Of a stretch of DNA of 64,000 bases, positions 1 through 7,293 are shown piece after piece; the first letter of the stretch is position 1; every line of letters starts with the position of its first letter. The notes under the pieces are model-generated. The model was not told the DNA's origin, did no database searches, and worked only from the letters and a program-made list of their open reading frames with translations. The position numbers and the translations under genes are program-made. Source of the DNA: Aeromonas rivuli (GTDB lineage Bacteria; Pseudomonadota; Gammaproteobacteria; Enterobacterales; Aeromonadaceae); contig NZ_CDBJ01000027.1 of NCBI RefSeq assembly GCF_000820045.1, positions 402,541 through 466,540 on the forward strand, in the 5' to 3' direction.

Positions 1-5
1 GCGGG

Positions 6-1226
6 CTAAGGGCGCGGCTCCGGCCACAGGCCCTGCAAGGGTGACGGCATGGCGCCGAGGCGAAGCAGCGGAGTCTGGTGCCAGTCGGCCAGTTTTTGCA
101 GCGCCTTCTCCAGATCCTGGGCCAGGCTGGCGCTCACCCTGACCCCATCCTCCAGGTAGAGGCTCTTGACCTCGAACACCCCCTCCTTGCGATGAGCCTT
201 GGCATCCAGACGCCCCACCAGCTGGCCCCGGCGCAGCAAGGGCAGCACGAAGTAGCCGTATTGACGCTTGGGCGCCGGGGTGTAGCACTCGATGCGATAG
301 TCAAAGCCAAACAGTTCGCTGGCCCGCTTGCGATCCCACACCAGGGGATCGAAGGGCGAGAGCACGGCTGTGTGGGTCGCCTTGAGAGTGCCAGCCTGGG
401 CCCGGGCCAGCTCATCGGAGAGCGATGCGTGCACGAAGGCGCCGTGCTGCCAGCCCTCCACCCGCACCGGCAACAGCTCCCCCTCGTCCGCCAGCTGATG
501 GAGCAGGGCGTCGTATTTGCCGCGCCGCAGCCGGTAGTAATCCGCCACCCAGCCGGTCTTGACCAGCCCCAGCGCCCGGCAGCTGGCCCGCACCATGTCT
601 CGCTGGGCGAGCTCAGGGCTCGGCAGATCCCGCCCATCGTCCCACTCGGGCATGATCCGCTCGGCGAGATCGTAGACCCGCTGGAAGTTGCGCCGCTCGC
701 GCACCATCAGGCGCCCTGCGGTAAACAGCACCTCCAGGTGGCGCTTCTCCGGCTTCCAGTCCCACCAGCCGTTGCCCTTGCCCCCCTTGCGCTCGAAGTC
801 GATGGCCCGCACCGGGCCCTGCTGGCGAATGCGCTCGACTATCTGCTCTATCTCGCCGCCGTGGGTCTTGAGCCACTGGGCGGAGAACTTCCAGCCCATG
901 GCGGCGGGATCCAGCATGCGATGGCGCAGCAGCCGGTAGTCCTCGCGAGGGACGAAGCAGGCCTCGTGGGCCCAGTATTCGAAGAGATCCCCCTCGGCCA
1001 GCAACTGCTCCAGCCAGGCGGGATCGTAGTGGCCGAGCCGGCTGAACAGCACCAGATAGGGGCTGCGCGCCACCACAGAGATGCTGTCTATCTGCAGCAG
1101 CGCCATGCGGCGGATCGTGGCAAGCACATCGGCCGGGCCCGCCTTGCGCCTGGGCGGCGCCAGCAGACCCTGGGCTGCGAGTTGCAGATGACGGGCATCC
1201 TGAACACTGAGATGAATGGCAGACAT
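6..1226 (-). CDS. YcaQ/AlkZ-like winged-helix DNA glycosylase family protein
   Basis: This 406-residue protein matches the HTH_42 (YcaQ/AlkZ) family, tandem winged-helix DNA glycosylases that unhook interstrand crosslinks or remove bulky N-alkyl adducts. The family's catalytic Q-phi-D signature is visible as QID at residues 45-47 (within MALLQIDSISVV), which is the YcaQ (AlkX) form rather than the QxQ form of AlkZ proper. I chose the ATG at 1226 because a GAGG lies about nine bases upstream on the minus strand; a TTG at 1265 is in frame but has no ribosome binding site. The stop is at 6-8, so the gene is complete. Its lesion specificity is inferred from the motif only. Confidence 0.85.
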   Translation of the reverse strand: MSAIHLSVQDARHLQLAAQGLLAPPRRKAGPADVLATIRRMALLQIDSISVVARSPYLVLFSRLGHYDPAWLEQLLAEGDLFEYWAHEACFVPREDYRLLRHRMLDPAAMGWKFSAQWLKTHGGEIEQIVERIRQQGPVRAIDFERKGGKGNGWWDWKPEKRHLEVLFTAGRLMVRERRNFQRVYDLAERIMPEWDDGRDLPSPELAQRDMVRASCRALGLVKTGWVADYYRLRRGKYDALLHQLADEGELLPVRVEGWQHGAFVHASLSDELARAQAGTLKATHTAVLSPFDPLVWDRKRASELFGFDYRIECYTPAPKRQYGYFVLPLLRRGQLVGRLDAKAHRKEGVFEVKSLYLEDGVRVSASLAQDLEKALQKLADWHQTPLLRLGAMPSPLQGLWPEPRP

Positions 1227-1329
1227 GGGGATGGCCTCGGGAGAGTGGATCCCCAGCATGCCCAAAAGTGGCCCGGATGAAAACCGGGCTCACACCATGT
1301 GGACGCGATCCCCGCTGAAGAGGGCGTCC

Positions 1330-1980
1330 CTAGGGCTGAATCCTGCCCTTGGCGAGCACGGCCACATCCGGGTGAGGCAGACTCAGCTGTGCGCCGAGCC
1401 GCGCTGCCAGCCAGTGAAAGGAGGCGTCGGCGAAAAAAACGATATGTGTGGGATCGTGGCGATAACGCCAATGCCGAAAGCGCTCGTCGCTGAGCACCCG
1501 CTGGGTCTGCAACACCAGCAGGCCACCGGGCTTGAGGCAATCCCACAACTGGGTGAGCACGGCGCCTGGCTCGGCCAGATGTTCAATCACCTCGGTACTG
1601 GTGATGAAGTCATATTGCCGGGTCAACAGGGCGGGCTGGTCGGCATAGAACTTGTCATAACCGGCCATCTGGTAACCCGACTCGCGCCCCATGGCCAGCA
1701 ACGCAGGTCCCGGGCCACAGCCGAAATCCAGCCCGCTCGCGGGCGCCGGGATCTGCGCCAGCACCTGACCAAAGGCGCGCATCAGAAACCTGCGGTAGCC
1801 GGGGTCATCCACTTCGTTCTGGTGGCCGTCATAGACCCGCTTCTCGGTCGCATCATCCAGCCGATGAACCGGCGCCATGAACACCAGGGCACAGTCGAGG
1901 CAGCGGCCATACAGCTTGTCAGCCACCGGCAAGGCATAGTGCCGGGTGCTGCCGCACAGGGGGCAGGCGCAGAGTTCCAC
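1330..1980 (-). CDS. class I SAM-dependent methyltransferase with N-terminal zinc-finger-like CxxC pairs
   Basis: A 216-residue methyltransferase of the Methyltransf_23 type. The SAM-binding glycine loop LDFGCGPG lies near residues 83-90 and the post-motif LKPGGLLVL near residue 150. The N-terminus carries two CxxC pairs (C6/C9 and C27/C30) that look like a small zinc ribbon. It starts with GTG at 1980, preceded by AAGGAG with a seven-base gap. The substrate is unknown; similar proteins act on small molecules or sugars, but nothing next to it decides this. It lies convergent with nothing and is separated from the plus-strand cluster at 2.1 kb by a divergent promoter region. Confidence 0.8.
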   Translation of the reverse strand: MELCACPLCGSTRHYALPVADKLYGRCLDCALVFMAPVHRLDDATEKRVYDGHQNEVDDPGYRRFLMRAFGQVLAQIPAPASGLDFGCGPGPALLAMGRESGYQMAGYDKFYADQPALLTRQYDFITSTEVIEHLAEPGAVLTQLWDCLKPGGLLVLQTQRVLSDERFRHWRYRHDPTHIVFFADASFHWLAARLGAQLSLPHPDVAVLAKGRIQP

Positions 1981-2114
1981 ACAGACTCCTTACTTGTATC
2001 GGGATGAAGCGCGATCTTGGTCGGCGAGCAATGTGCCTGCCCACAGACGCCATGGCAAGGGCGGAGTGCGACTGCGTCATGACCGGACATTATCGGAGCC
2101 TATTTTTTCATCTT

Positions 2115-2131
2115 CTTAATGGTGTCTTAAG
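2115..2131 (+). promoter_or_regulatory. PmrA-box-like direct repeat upstream of the hemolysin-family cluster
   Basis: The direct repeat CTTAAT-GGTGT-CTTAAG (two hexamers, five-base spacer) lies 45 bases before the start of the first gene of the cluster. It fits the PmrA/BasR-type operator pattern, YTTAA repeats one helical turn apart, bound by OmpR-family regulators. An OmpR-family regulator and its kinase are the last two genes of the same cluster, so I infer that they control it. No strong -10 box is obvious downstream. Confidence 0.5.
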
Positions 2132-2175
2132 TTTGCTCTTTTAGGCTGCACTCATTGACGATGAGGAGATGGCCC

Positions 2176-2820
2176 ATGACGACAGATATCCAAGCCCCCT
2201 ATCGGCTCGTGCTGGCCGAGCAGCCGCAGCAGAGGGCCGAATTGCAAGCCTATATCCAGCACGCCTATCAGCGTGAATTCGATGCCACCATACCCCACTT
2301 TCTCTCTTGCCTCGTCGGTCTCTATCGCGCCGATGGTCTGCTGGTGGGGGCCTGTGGCCTCCAGCTTGCCAGGGATGAGCCCCTCTATCTGGAGCAGTAT
2401 CTGGAGCAGCCGATTGAAGATGCGATCGCCTGCGGCCTCGGCATCCAGACGGGGCGAGAGCGCATCATAGAGGTCGGCAACTTCGCCTGCCTGACCCCGG
2501 GCAATGCGCGCCTGATGTTCGCCGCCCTCACCTGCCTGCTCTGTGACAATGCGTTGGATGTGGTGGTCTTCACCGGCACCGCCAAGCTGCGCAACAGTTT
2601 CCATCGCCTGCACCTCGAGCCCGTTGAGCTGGCGAGCGCCGAGCCGCACCGGGTCGGTGAAGACGCTCAGGCTTGGGGGGCCTATTACCAGTGCCAGCCC
2701 AGAGTCATGGCTGGCGATCTCGGCCTGGGGCGCCAGGTGTTGAGCCAGAACAGTCTGCTGATCTCCCTGTTGGGGCCGATGCCGTCCCTGTTTCCCTGCC
2801 AGATGAGGGCATCCTTATGA
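2176..2820 (+). CDS. thermostable hemolysin (T_hemolysin) family protein, possible acyltransferase fold
   Basis: A 214-residue protein of the family annotated as thermostable hemolysin (T_hemolysin, PF12261). The conserved core EVGNFACLTPGNARLMF is visible around residues 95-115. There is no signal peptide or membrane segment, so a secreted pore-forming role is not supported. The arrangement (N-terminal half with VGLYRADGLLVGACGL, then the EVGN core) reminds me of GNAT/autoinducer-synthase-like acyltransferases, which would suit a gene coupled to an acid-activating ligase; this is inference. I took the ATG at 2176 with GAGGAG upstream; the ATGs at 2155 and 2161 lie outside the conserved part. 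Its stop overlaps the start of the ligase gene (ATGA), so the two are translationally coupled. Confidence 0.75.
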   Translation: MTTDIQAPYRLVLAEQPQQRAELQAYIQHAYQREFDATIPHFLSCLVGLYRADGLLVGACGLQLARDEPLYLEQYLEQPIEDAIACGLGIQTGRERIIEVGNFACLTPGNARLMFAALTCLLCDNALDVVVFTGTAKLRNSFHRLHLEPVELASAEPHRVGEDAQAWGAYYQCQPRVMAGDLGLGRQVLSQNSLLISLLGPMPSLFPCQMRASL

Positions 2821-4286
2821 GCCTGTTCGACACCCTGTTCGATCTCTCCTGTCAGGATCCGCACCGCCCGGCCCTGTGTGACAGCCAGCAGAGCCTGAGT
2901 TATGGCGAACTCTGGCCTCAAATACGCAGCCTGGCCTGGCATCTGGAAGACGCGGGGGTGCGCCGCCTCGCCCTGCAACTCGATAATGGCCTGCCCTGGG
3001 CGCTAATCGACCTGGCCTGCGCCCTGGCCAACATCGTCGTGATCCCCGTGCCCCACTTCTTTAGTGCGCAGCAGCAGGCCTGGCTGTTCCAGAGCAGCGG
3101 GGCCGATGCCCTGGTCGGCCCTGCCCGTGATGGCTGGCAAGCGGATCACCCCCTCACCCTGCTCGGCGCCGAACTGACGCTGTGGCGCTGCCAGCCAGCT
3201 CAGGTCCCAGCCCTGCCAGAGGGTACCGCCAAGATAACCTACACCTCCGGCAGCACGGGGCAGCCCAAGGGAGTCTGCCTCTCCTGACCCCATCTGATGA
3301 GGGTGTGCCACTCCCTGGCCGAACGGGTCGCGCCAGCCGGGGTTGAACGGCACCTGACCCTGTTGCCCCTGGCCACCCTGCTGGAGAATCTTACCGGCCT
3401 CTATGTGCCACTGCTCACCGGCGCCTGCAGCCGCATCCCTTCCCCGGTCGAGCTCGGTTTCTCCGGCTCCAGCAAGCTGGACCCCATGATATTGGCCGAG
3501 GCACTCACACGCTGGCCCAGCCACAGCCTGGTGCTGGTGCCCGAGTTGCTGCGCCTGCTGGTCGGCCTGCGCGCCAACCAGCCAGATCTCGCCGGGGAGG
3601 TACGTTTCATTGCCGTCGGTGGCGGCAAGGTGGCCCCTGCACTGATCCTGCGTGCCCGCGCCCTCGGCTTGCCCGTCTATGAGGGTTATGGCCTCTCCGA
3701 ATGCGGTTCTGTCGTGGCGCTCAATGGCCCGGATCAGATGAAAGTGGGCAGCGTGGGGAGGCCTCTGGCCCACTGCCGAGTCAGCATTGCCCTGGATGGC
3801 GAGGTCATGGTGGAGGGCGCCACCATGCTCGGCTACCTGGGTGACCCCCAGTGCAACCAGGGCCCCCTTGCCACAGGCGATCTCGGCCAACTGGACGAGG
3901 AGGGGTATCTGCACCTCACCGGGCGCAAGAAAAATGTCCAGATCACCGCCTTTGGTCGCAACTTTTCCCCCGAATGGATAGAGGCCGAGGCCCAGCTCTG
4001 TCCCGCCATCGGCCGCATCGTGGTATTTGGCGACGGTCAGCCCGCCAACGTGGCGCTGATCCAGGCGCTGCCCGGCAGCCATACCCAGCTGGCGCAACAG
4101 ATCGAGCAACTCAACCAGCAATTACCCGATTACGCCCGCATCCACCACTGGCTGCCGGTGGCGCTGGATCAGCATCCCGGCCTGCTGACCGCCAACGGTC
4201 GCCCCCGCCGCAACGAGATCTATCACCACTTTTCCCGGCAGATCGACCAATGCCTGACCCAAGGCCTCACAGGAGAGACCTCATGA
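2817..4286 (+). pseudogene. AMP-forming acyl/aryl-acid ligase, interrupted by an in-frame TGA
   Basis: The reading frame encodes an ANL-superfamily adenylating enzyme of about 489 codons but has a TGA at 3285-3287. The first part (156 residues from ATG 2817) ends just after the ATP-binding A3 motif YTSGSTGQPKG. The second part is open in the same frame and carries YEGYGLSECGS, TGDLGQLDEEGYLHLTGRKKN and a C-terminal NGRPRR. The frame is unbroken on both sides, so this is a single-codon nonsense change, not an indel. An ATG at 3297 could restart translation but would lack the P-loop. The usual A10 lysine (NGK) is arginine here. The gene overlaps its neighbours by ATGA at both ends. It is a point-mutation pseudogene, a sequencing error or, less likely, a read-through gene. 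Confidence 0.8.
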
Positions 4287-4936
4287 GCTTCTATCAGACC
4301 CTGCAACACGCCACCGCACATGAGCGCGAACATCTGCTCAGCGCGCCCATCATCGAAGCCTGTCGCCGCGGCGAGATCAGCCGCCAGACCTATCTCACCT
4401 TCCTGGCCCAGGCCTTTTATCATGTGCGCCACACCGTGCCGCTGCTGATGGCCACCGGCGGCAAGCTGGGACAGGAGTATGAGTGGGTGCGCGGCGCCAT
4501 CCGGGAGTACATCGACGAGGAGTACGGTCATCAGGAGTGGATCTTAAGCGACATCCGCGCCTGCGGCGGTGATGCAGAGGCGGTGCGCCACGGCCAGCCC
4601 GAGCAGCCCATCGAGTTGATGGTGGCCTTCCTCTATGACCAGATAGCCCGTGGCAATCCCATGGCCTTCTTCGGCATGGTGCAGGTGCTGGAAGGCACCA
4701 GCGTGGCCATCGCGACCACCATTGCCGACCAGCTCAAGAGCGGATTGGGTCTGCCACCCCAGGCGATGAGCTATCTCAGCTCCCACGGCGCCCTGGATCA
4801 GGAACACCTCAAGTTCTTCGCATCCCTGATGGACAGGGTCGAGAACCCGGCCGATCAGGGGGCCATTGTTCATGCCGCCAAGGTGGTCTACCGCCTCTAC
4901 GGCGACATGCTCTACAGCCTGACGGAGCGCCATTGA
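4283..4936 (+). CDS. heme-oxygenase-like fold protein, putative di-metal oxidase (TenA/UndA/CADD-like)
   Basis: A 217-residue all-helical protein usually annotated as TenA-family or iron-containing redox enzyme. The metal-ligand pattern of heme-oxygenase-like diiron oxidases (UndA, SznF, CADD) can be read: E80-x2-H83 in DEEYGHQEW, E137 in VQVLEGTS, and H168-x3-D172-x2-H175 in SHGALDQEH, the last spacing being that of SznF and CADD. A glutamate in the first helix is not evident; H47 and H50 lie there instead. Those relatives decarboxylate fatty acids, N-oxygenate or perform self-sacrificing C-N chemistry, so I infer oxidation of the product of the upstream ligase or transferase. There is no thiamine gene nearby to support TenA. 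The start overlaps the ligase stop (ATGA). Confidence 0.75.
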   Translation: MSFYQTLQHATAHEREHLLSAPIIEACRRGEISRQTYLTFLAQAFYHVRHTVPLLMATGGKLGQEYEWVRGAIREYIDEEYGHQEWILSDIRACGGDAEAVRHGQPEQPIELMVAFLYDQIARGNPMAFFGMVQVLEGTSVAIATTIADQLKSGLGLPPQAMSYLSSHGALDQEHLKFFASLMDRVENPADQGAIVHAAKVVYRLYGDMLYSLTERH

Positions 4937-4976
4937 TGGCTGTCATCTGTTCTCTTTCACCCGGGGAGCGCTCGTC

Positions 4977-5816
4977 ATGAATCTTTCCGCAAAGCGCATA
5001 CTGCTCACCGGTGCCAGCGGCGGCATCGGGGAGGCCCTGGCTCAGGAGTTGGCAGCACAGGGAGCCATCTTGTTGCTGCATGGACGCCGCAGCAGCGCCC
5101 TGGAGCGGCTGCGCAAGGGGCTACCCAACCCTGACCGCCATCAACTGCTGGTAGCGGATCTGATGACGGCAACGGGCCGCGCTCAGTTGCTGCAGCACCC
5201 GGCACTGGATGAGCCCATCGATGTGCTGATCAACAACGCCGGTTGCAACGAGTTTGCCTGGTTGGAAGATCAGAGCAGCGAGCAGGTCGAACGCCAGCTG
5301 CGCCTTAACCTGGAGGCCCCTGTTCAGCTCTGCCGCGCCCTCTTGCCCAGGCTCAATCACCCTGGCCTCATCATGAATGTGGGCTCCTGTTTCGGCGCCA
5401 TCGGCTACCCGGGCTACAGCGTCTACTGCGCCAGCAAGTTTGCCCTGCACGGCTTTAGCGAAGCCCTGGGGAGGGAGCTGAAAGGCTCTGGTATCAAGGT
5501 GATCCACTTCGCCCCACGGGCGACCCGCACCCGACTCAACTCGACCGAAGCCTATGCCATGAATGCTGAACTTGGGACCAAAACCGATACCCCGGAAGCC
5601 GTGGCCGAGGCGGCGTTGCACGCCCTGATGCGGGAGGGGCGCAACTACTGGCTCGGTTGGCCCGAGGCCTTGTTTGTGCGGCTCAACGGCCTGCTACCCG
5701 CCCTGGTCGACTGGGCCCTTGCCAAACAACATGCCGTCATAGCACGCCATGCCCGCCAACGACAGACCCTCAACACCGAACAAAAAAAGCAACAGGATCA
5801 AGGAGAAACACAATGA
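4977..5816 (+). CDS. short-chain dehydrogenase/reductase (classical SDR)
   Basis: A 279-residue classical SDR. It has the NAD(P)-binding TGASGGIG near residue 11, NNAG near residue 88 and the catalytic YCASK with the upstream serine in NVGSCFGAIG. An arginine-containing GRRSS after the second beta strand suggests NADPH, by family rules. The start at 4977 is preceded by GGGGAG, 40 bases after the oxidase stop. The gene is in the same operon as the ligase and oxidase, so it probably reduces or oxidises a carbonyl or alcohol in that pathway; the substrate is unknown. The C-terminus is lysine- and glutamine-rich and overlaps the TPR gene start by ATGA. Confidence 0.85.
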   Translation: MNLSAKRILLTGASGGIGEALAQELAAQGAILLLHGRRSSALERLRKGLPNPDRHQLLVADLMTATGRAQLLQHPALDEPIDVLINNAGCNEFAWLEDQSSEQVERQLRLNLEAPVQLCRALLPRLNHPGLIMNVGSCFGAIGYPGYSVYCASKFALHGFSEALGRELKGSGIKVIHFAPRATRTRLNSTEAYAMNAELGTKTDTPEAVAEAALHALMREGRNYWLGWPEALFVRLNGLLPALVDWALAKQHAVIARHARQRQTLNTEQKKQQDQGETQ

Positions 5817-6436
5817 AAAAGACAGTGATAGCCACCCTTGCCCTGCTCGCACTGACCCCCGGCCTCTCCCAGGCCGCCCCCCTGGATCTCGGTGGCATAC
5901 AACAGGCCTGGGCCCAGTGTCAGTACCAGCAGAGCGGCGACAACCAGGAAACCTGCCTCAAGCAGTTGAACAGCGAGGCAGCCGAGGCCAGCGCCGCGGC
6001 GCCCTTCAACACGGATCTGCTGATCTGGTCTGCCATAGTGCAGAGCAGCTGGGCCGGTGCCAAGGGGGGGCTGGGGGCGCTGAGTCTGGTCAAGGCGGCC
6101 AAGACCAAACTGGAGATTGCCATCAAGCAGGATCCCAAGGCGCTCGACGGCTCCGCTTATACCAGTCTGGGATCCCTCTACTACAAGGTGCCGGGTTGGC
6201 CGGTGGGTTTTGGCGATGACGAAAAGGCGGAGCAACTGCTCAAGCAGGCGCTTGCTCTCAATCCAGACGGCATAGACCCCAACTTCTTCTATGGCGACTT
6301 CCTGATAGATCAAGGCCGCAAGGCTGAAGCCAGGCCTTATCTGGAACACGCCCTCAAGGCACCGGACAGACCGGGGCGCGCCCTGGCCGATCAGGGCCGA
6401 CGGGCCGAAGCCAAGGGGCTGCTTGCCAAACTCTGA
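5813..6436 (+). CDS. secreted TPR-containing protein of the hemolysin-family cluster
   Basis: A 207-residue protein with a signal peptide (MKKTVIATLALLALTPGLSQA, cleavage expected after SQA) and tetratricopeptide-like repeats in the C-terminal half (around KAEQLLKQALALNPDG and KAEARPYLEHALK). The start at 5813 has AAGGAG and overlaps the SDR stop, so it belongs to the operon. A periplasmic location is predicted from the signal peptide. It resembles TatT-like or generic periplasmic TPR proteins; its job may be binding or export of the product, but nothing in the sequence shows this directly. Confidence 0.75.
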   Translation: MKKTVIATLALLALTPGLSQAAPLDLGGIQQAWAQCQYQQSGDNQETCLKQLNSEAAEASAAAPFNTDLLIWSAIVQSSWAGAKGGLGALSLVKAAKTKLEIAIKQDPKALDGSAYTSLGSLYYKVPGWPVGFGDDEKAEQLLKQALALNPDGIDPNFFYGDFLIDQGRKAEARPYLEHALKAPDRPGRALADQGRRAEAKGLLAKL

Positions 6437-6451
6437 CGCCATGGCATACCC

Positions 6452-6478
6452 GAGAGGGCGGCTGCAATCCGCCCTCTC
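6452..6478 (+). terminator. hairpin after the biosynthetic genes
   Basis: A 10-bp perfect stem (GAGAGGGCGG / CCGCCCTCTC) with a seven-base loop lies 15 bases after the TPR gene. It is followed by a C/T-rich stretch, not a clean T run, so it may be a weak or partial terminator separating the enzyme genes from the two-component genes. Confidence 0.5.
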
Positions 6479-6587
6479 TCCTCCCGCAAGAACCTGTCCA
6501 AGCGGGTGAGTTAACCCGTGGAATTCTTTGTTTAAACTGCGCTCGCCAGCAGACATACTGGGAGGCCTTGCTGACCCGGAGTTGTGT

Positions 6588-7259
6588 ATGCGAGTACTGT
6601 TGGTGGAAGACGATCTCATGCTGGGTGACGGCATGCGCGATGCCCTGCGCAGCAGCGGTTACACCGTGGACTGGCTGCAGCTCGGCCTGCCTGCCCTGTC
6701 CGTGCTCAAATGCGAAGAGTTCGCCACCCTGATCCTGGACCTCAACCTGCCCGATATAGATGGCATCAGCCTGCTGCGCCAACTGCGCCGCGCCGGGCAC
6801 AGCCTGCCGGTATTGATCCTCACCGCCCGGGATGCCCTGGATGACAGGGTGCTCGGCCTGGATGCCGGTGCCGACGATTACCTGGTCAAGCCGTTTGCCC
6901 TGCAGGAGCTCAACGCCCGCCTGCGCGCCCTGGTGCGGCGCAGCAAGGGGCAGGCCCAGTCGGTGCTGGAATATGGTGATATCCTGCTCTATCCGGATGC
7001 ACAGCAGGTCACCTATCGGGGGGAAGCCGTGCGACTCACCCCTCATGAATACAAGCTGTTGCAGGAACTGTTGACTCAGACGGGTCGAGTGCTCAGCAAG
7101 GAGCAGCTGCAACAGAGCCTCTATGGCTGGGATGAAGGCGCCGAGAGCAATGCGGTCGAGGTACATATCCACCACCTGCGTAAAAAGCTCTATTCGGACC
7201 TCATTCGCAACATCCGTGGCGTCGGCTACATAGTGCCGCTCAAAGAGTCCCTCCCCTGA
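6588..7259 (+). CDS. OmpR-family response regulator (QseB/PmrA-like)
   Basis: A 223-residue regulator with a receiver domain (acidic D8/D9, phospho-acceptor D51, T79, K101) and a C-terminal OmpR-type winged helix containing VEVHIHHLRKKL and the RGVGY ending. The start at 6588 (MRVLLVEDD) is the family start; upstream codons in the same frame are not conserved-looking. Length and sequence fit the QseB/PmrA branch. It is paired with the kinase immediately downstream. I infer that it regulates the adjacent operon through the direct repeat at 2115-2131. Confidence 0.9.
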   Translation: MRVLLVEDDLMLGDGMRDALRSSGYTVDWLQLGLPALSVLKCEEFATLILDLNLPDIDGISLLRQLRRAGHSLPVLILTARDALDDRVLGLDAGADDYLVKPFALQELNARLRALVRRSKGQAQSVLEYGDILLYPDAQQVTYRGEAVRLTPHEYKLLQELLTQTGRVLSKEQLQQSLYGWDEGAESNAVEVHIHHLRKKLYSDLIRNIRGVGYIVPLKESLP

Positions 7260-7293
7260 TGGTCACCACTCCTCCTTGCGAGATCTTGCTCTC

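Noticed and set aside
2176-2820. Secreted hemolysin toxin
   Set aside because: There is no signal peptide, membrane segment or secretion partner; the name reflects the family label only.
3285-3287. Selenocysteine at the in-frame TGA of the ligase
   Set aside because: No SECIS-like hairpin was evident just downstream, and this enzyme family has no cysteine or selenocysteine at that place.
4283-4936. Thiaminase II (TenA)
   Set aside because: There are no thiamine genes nearby and the residues fit a metal site better than the TenA active site.
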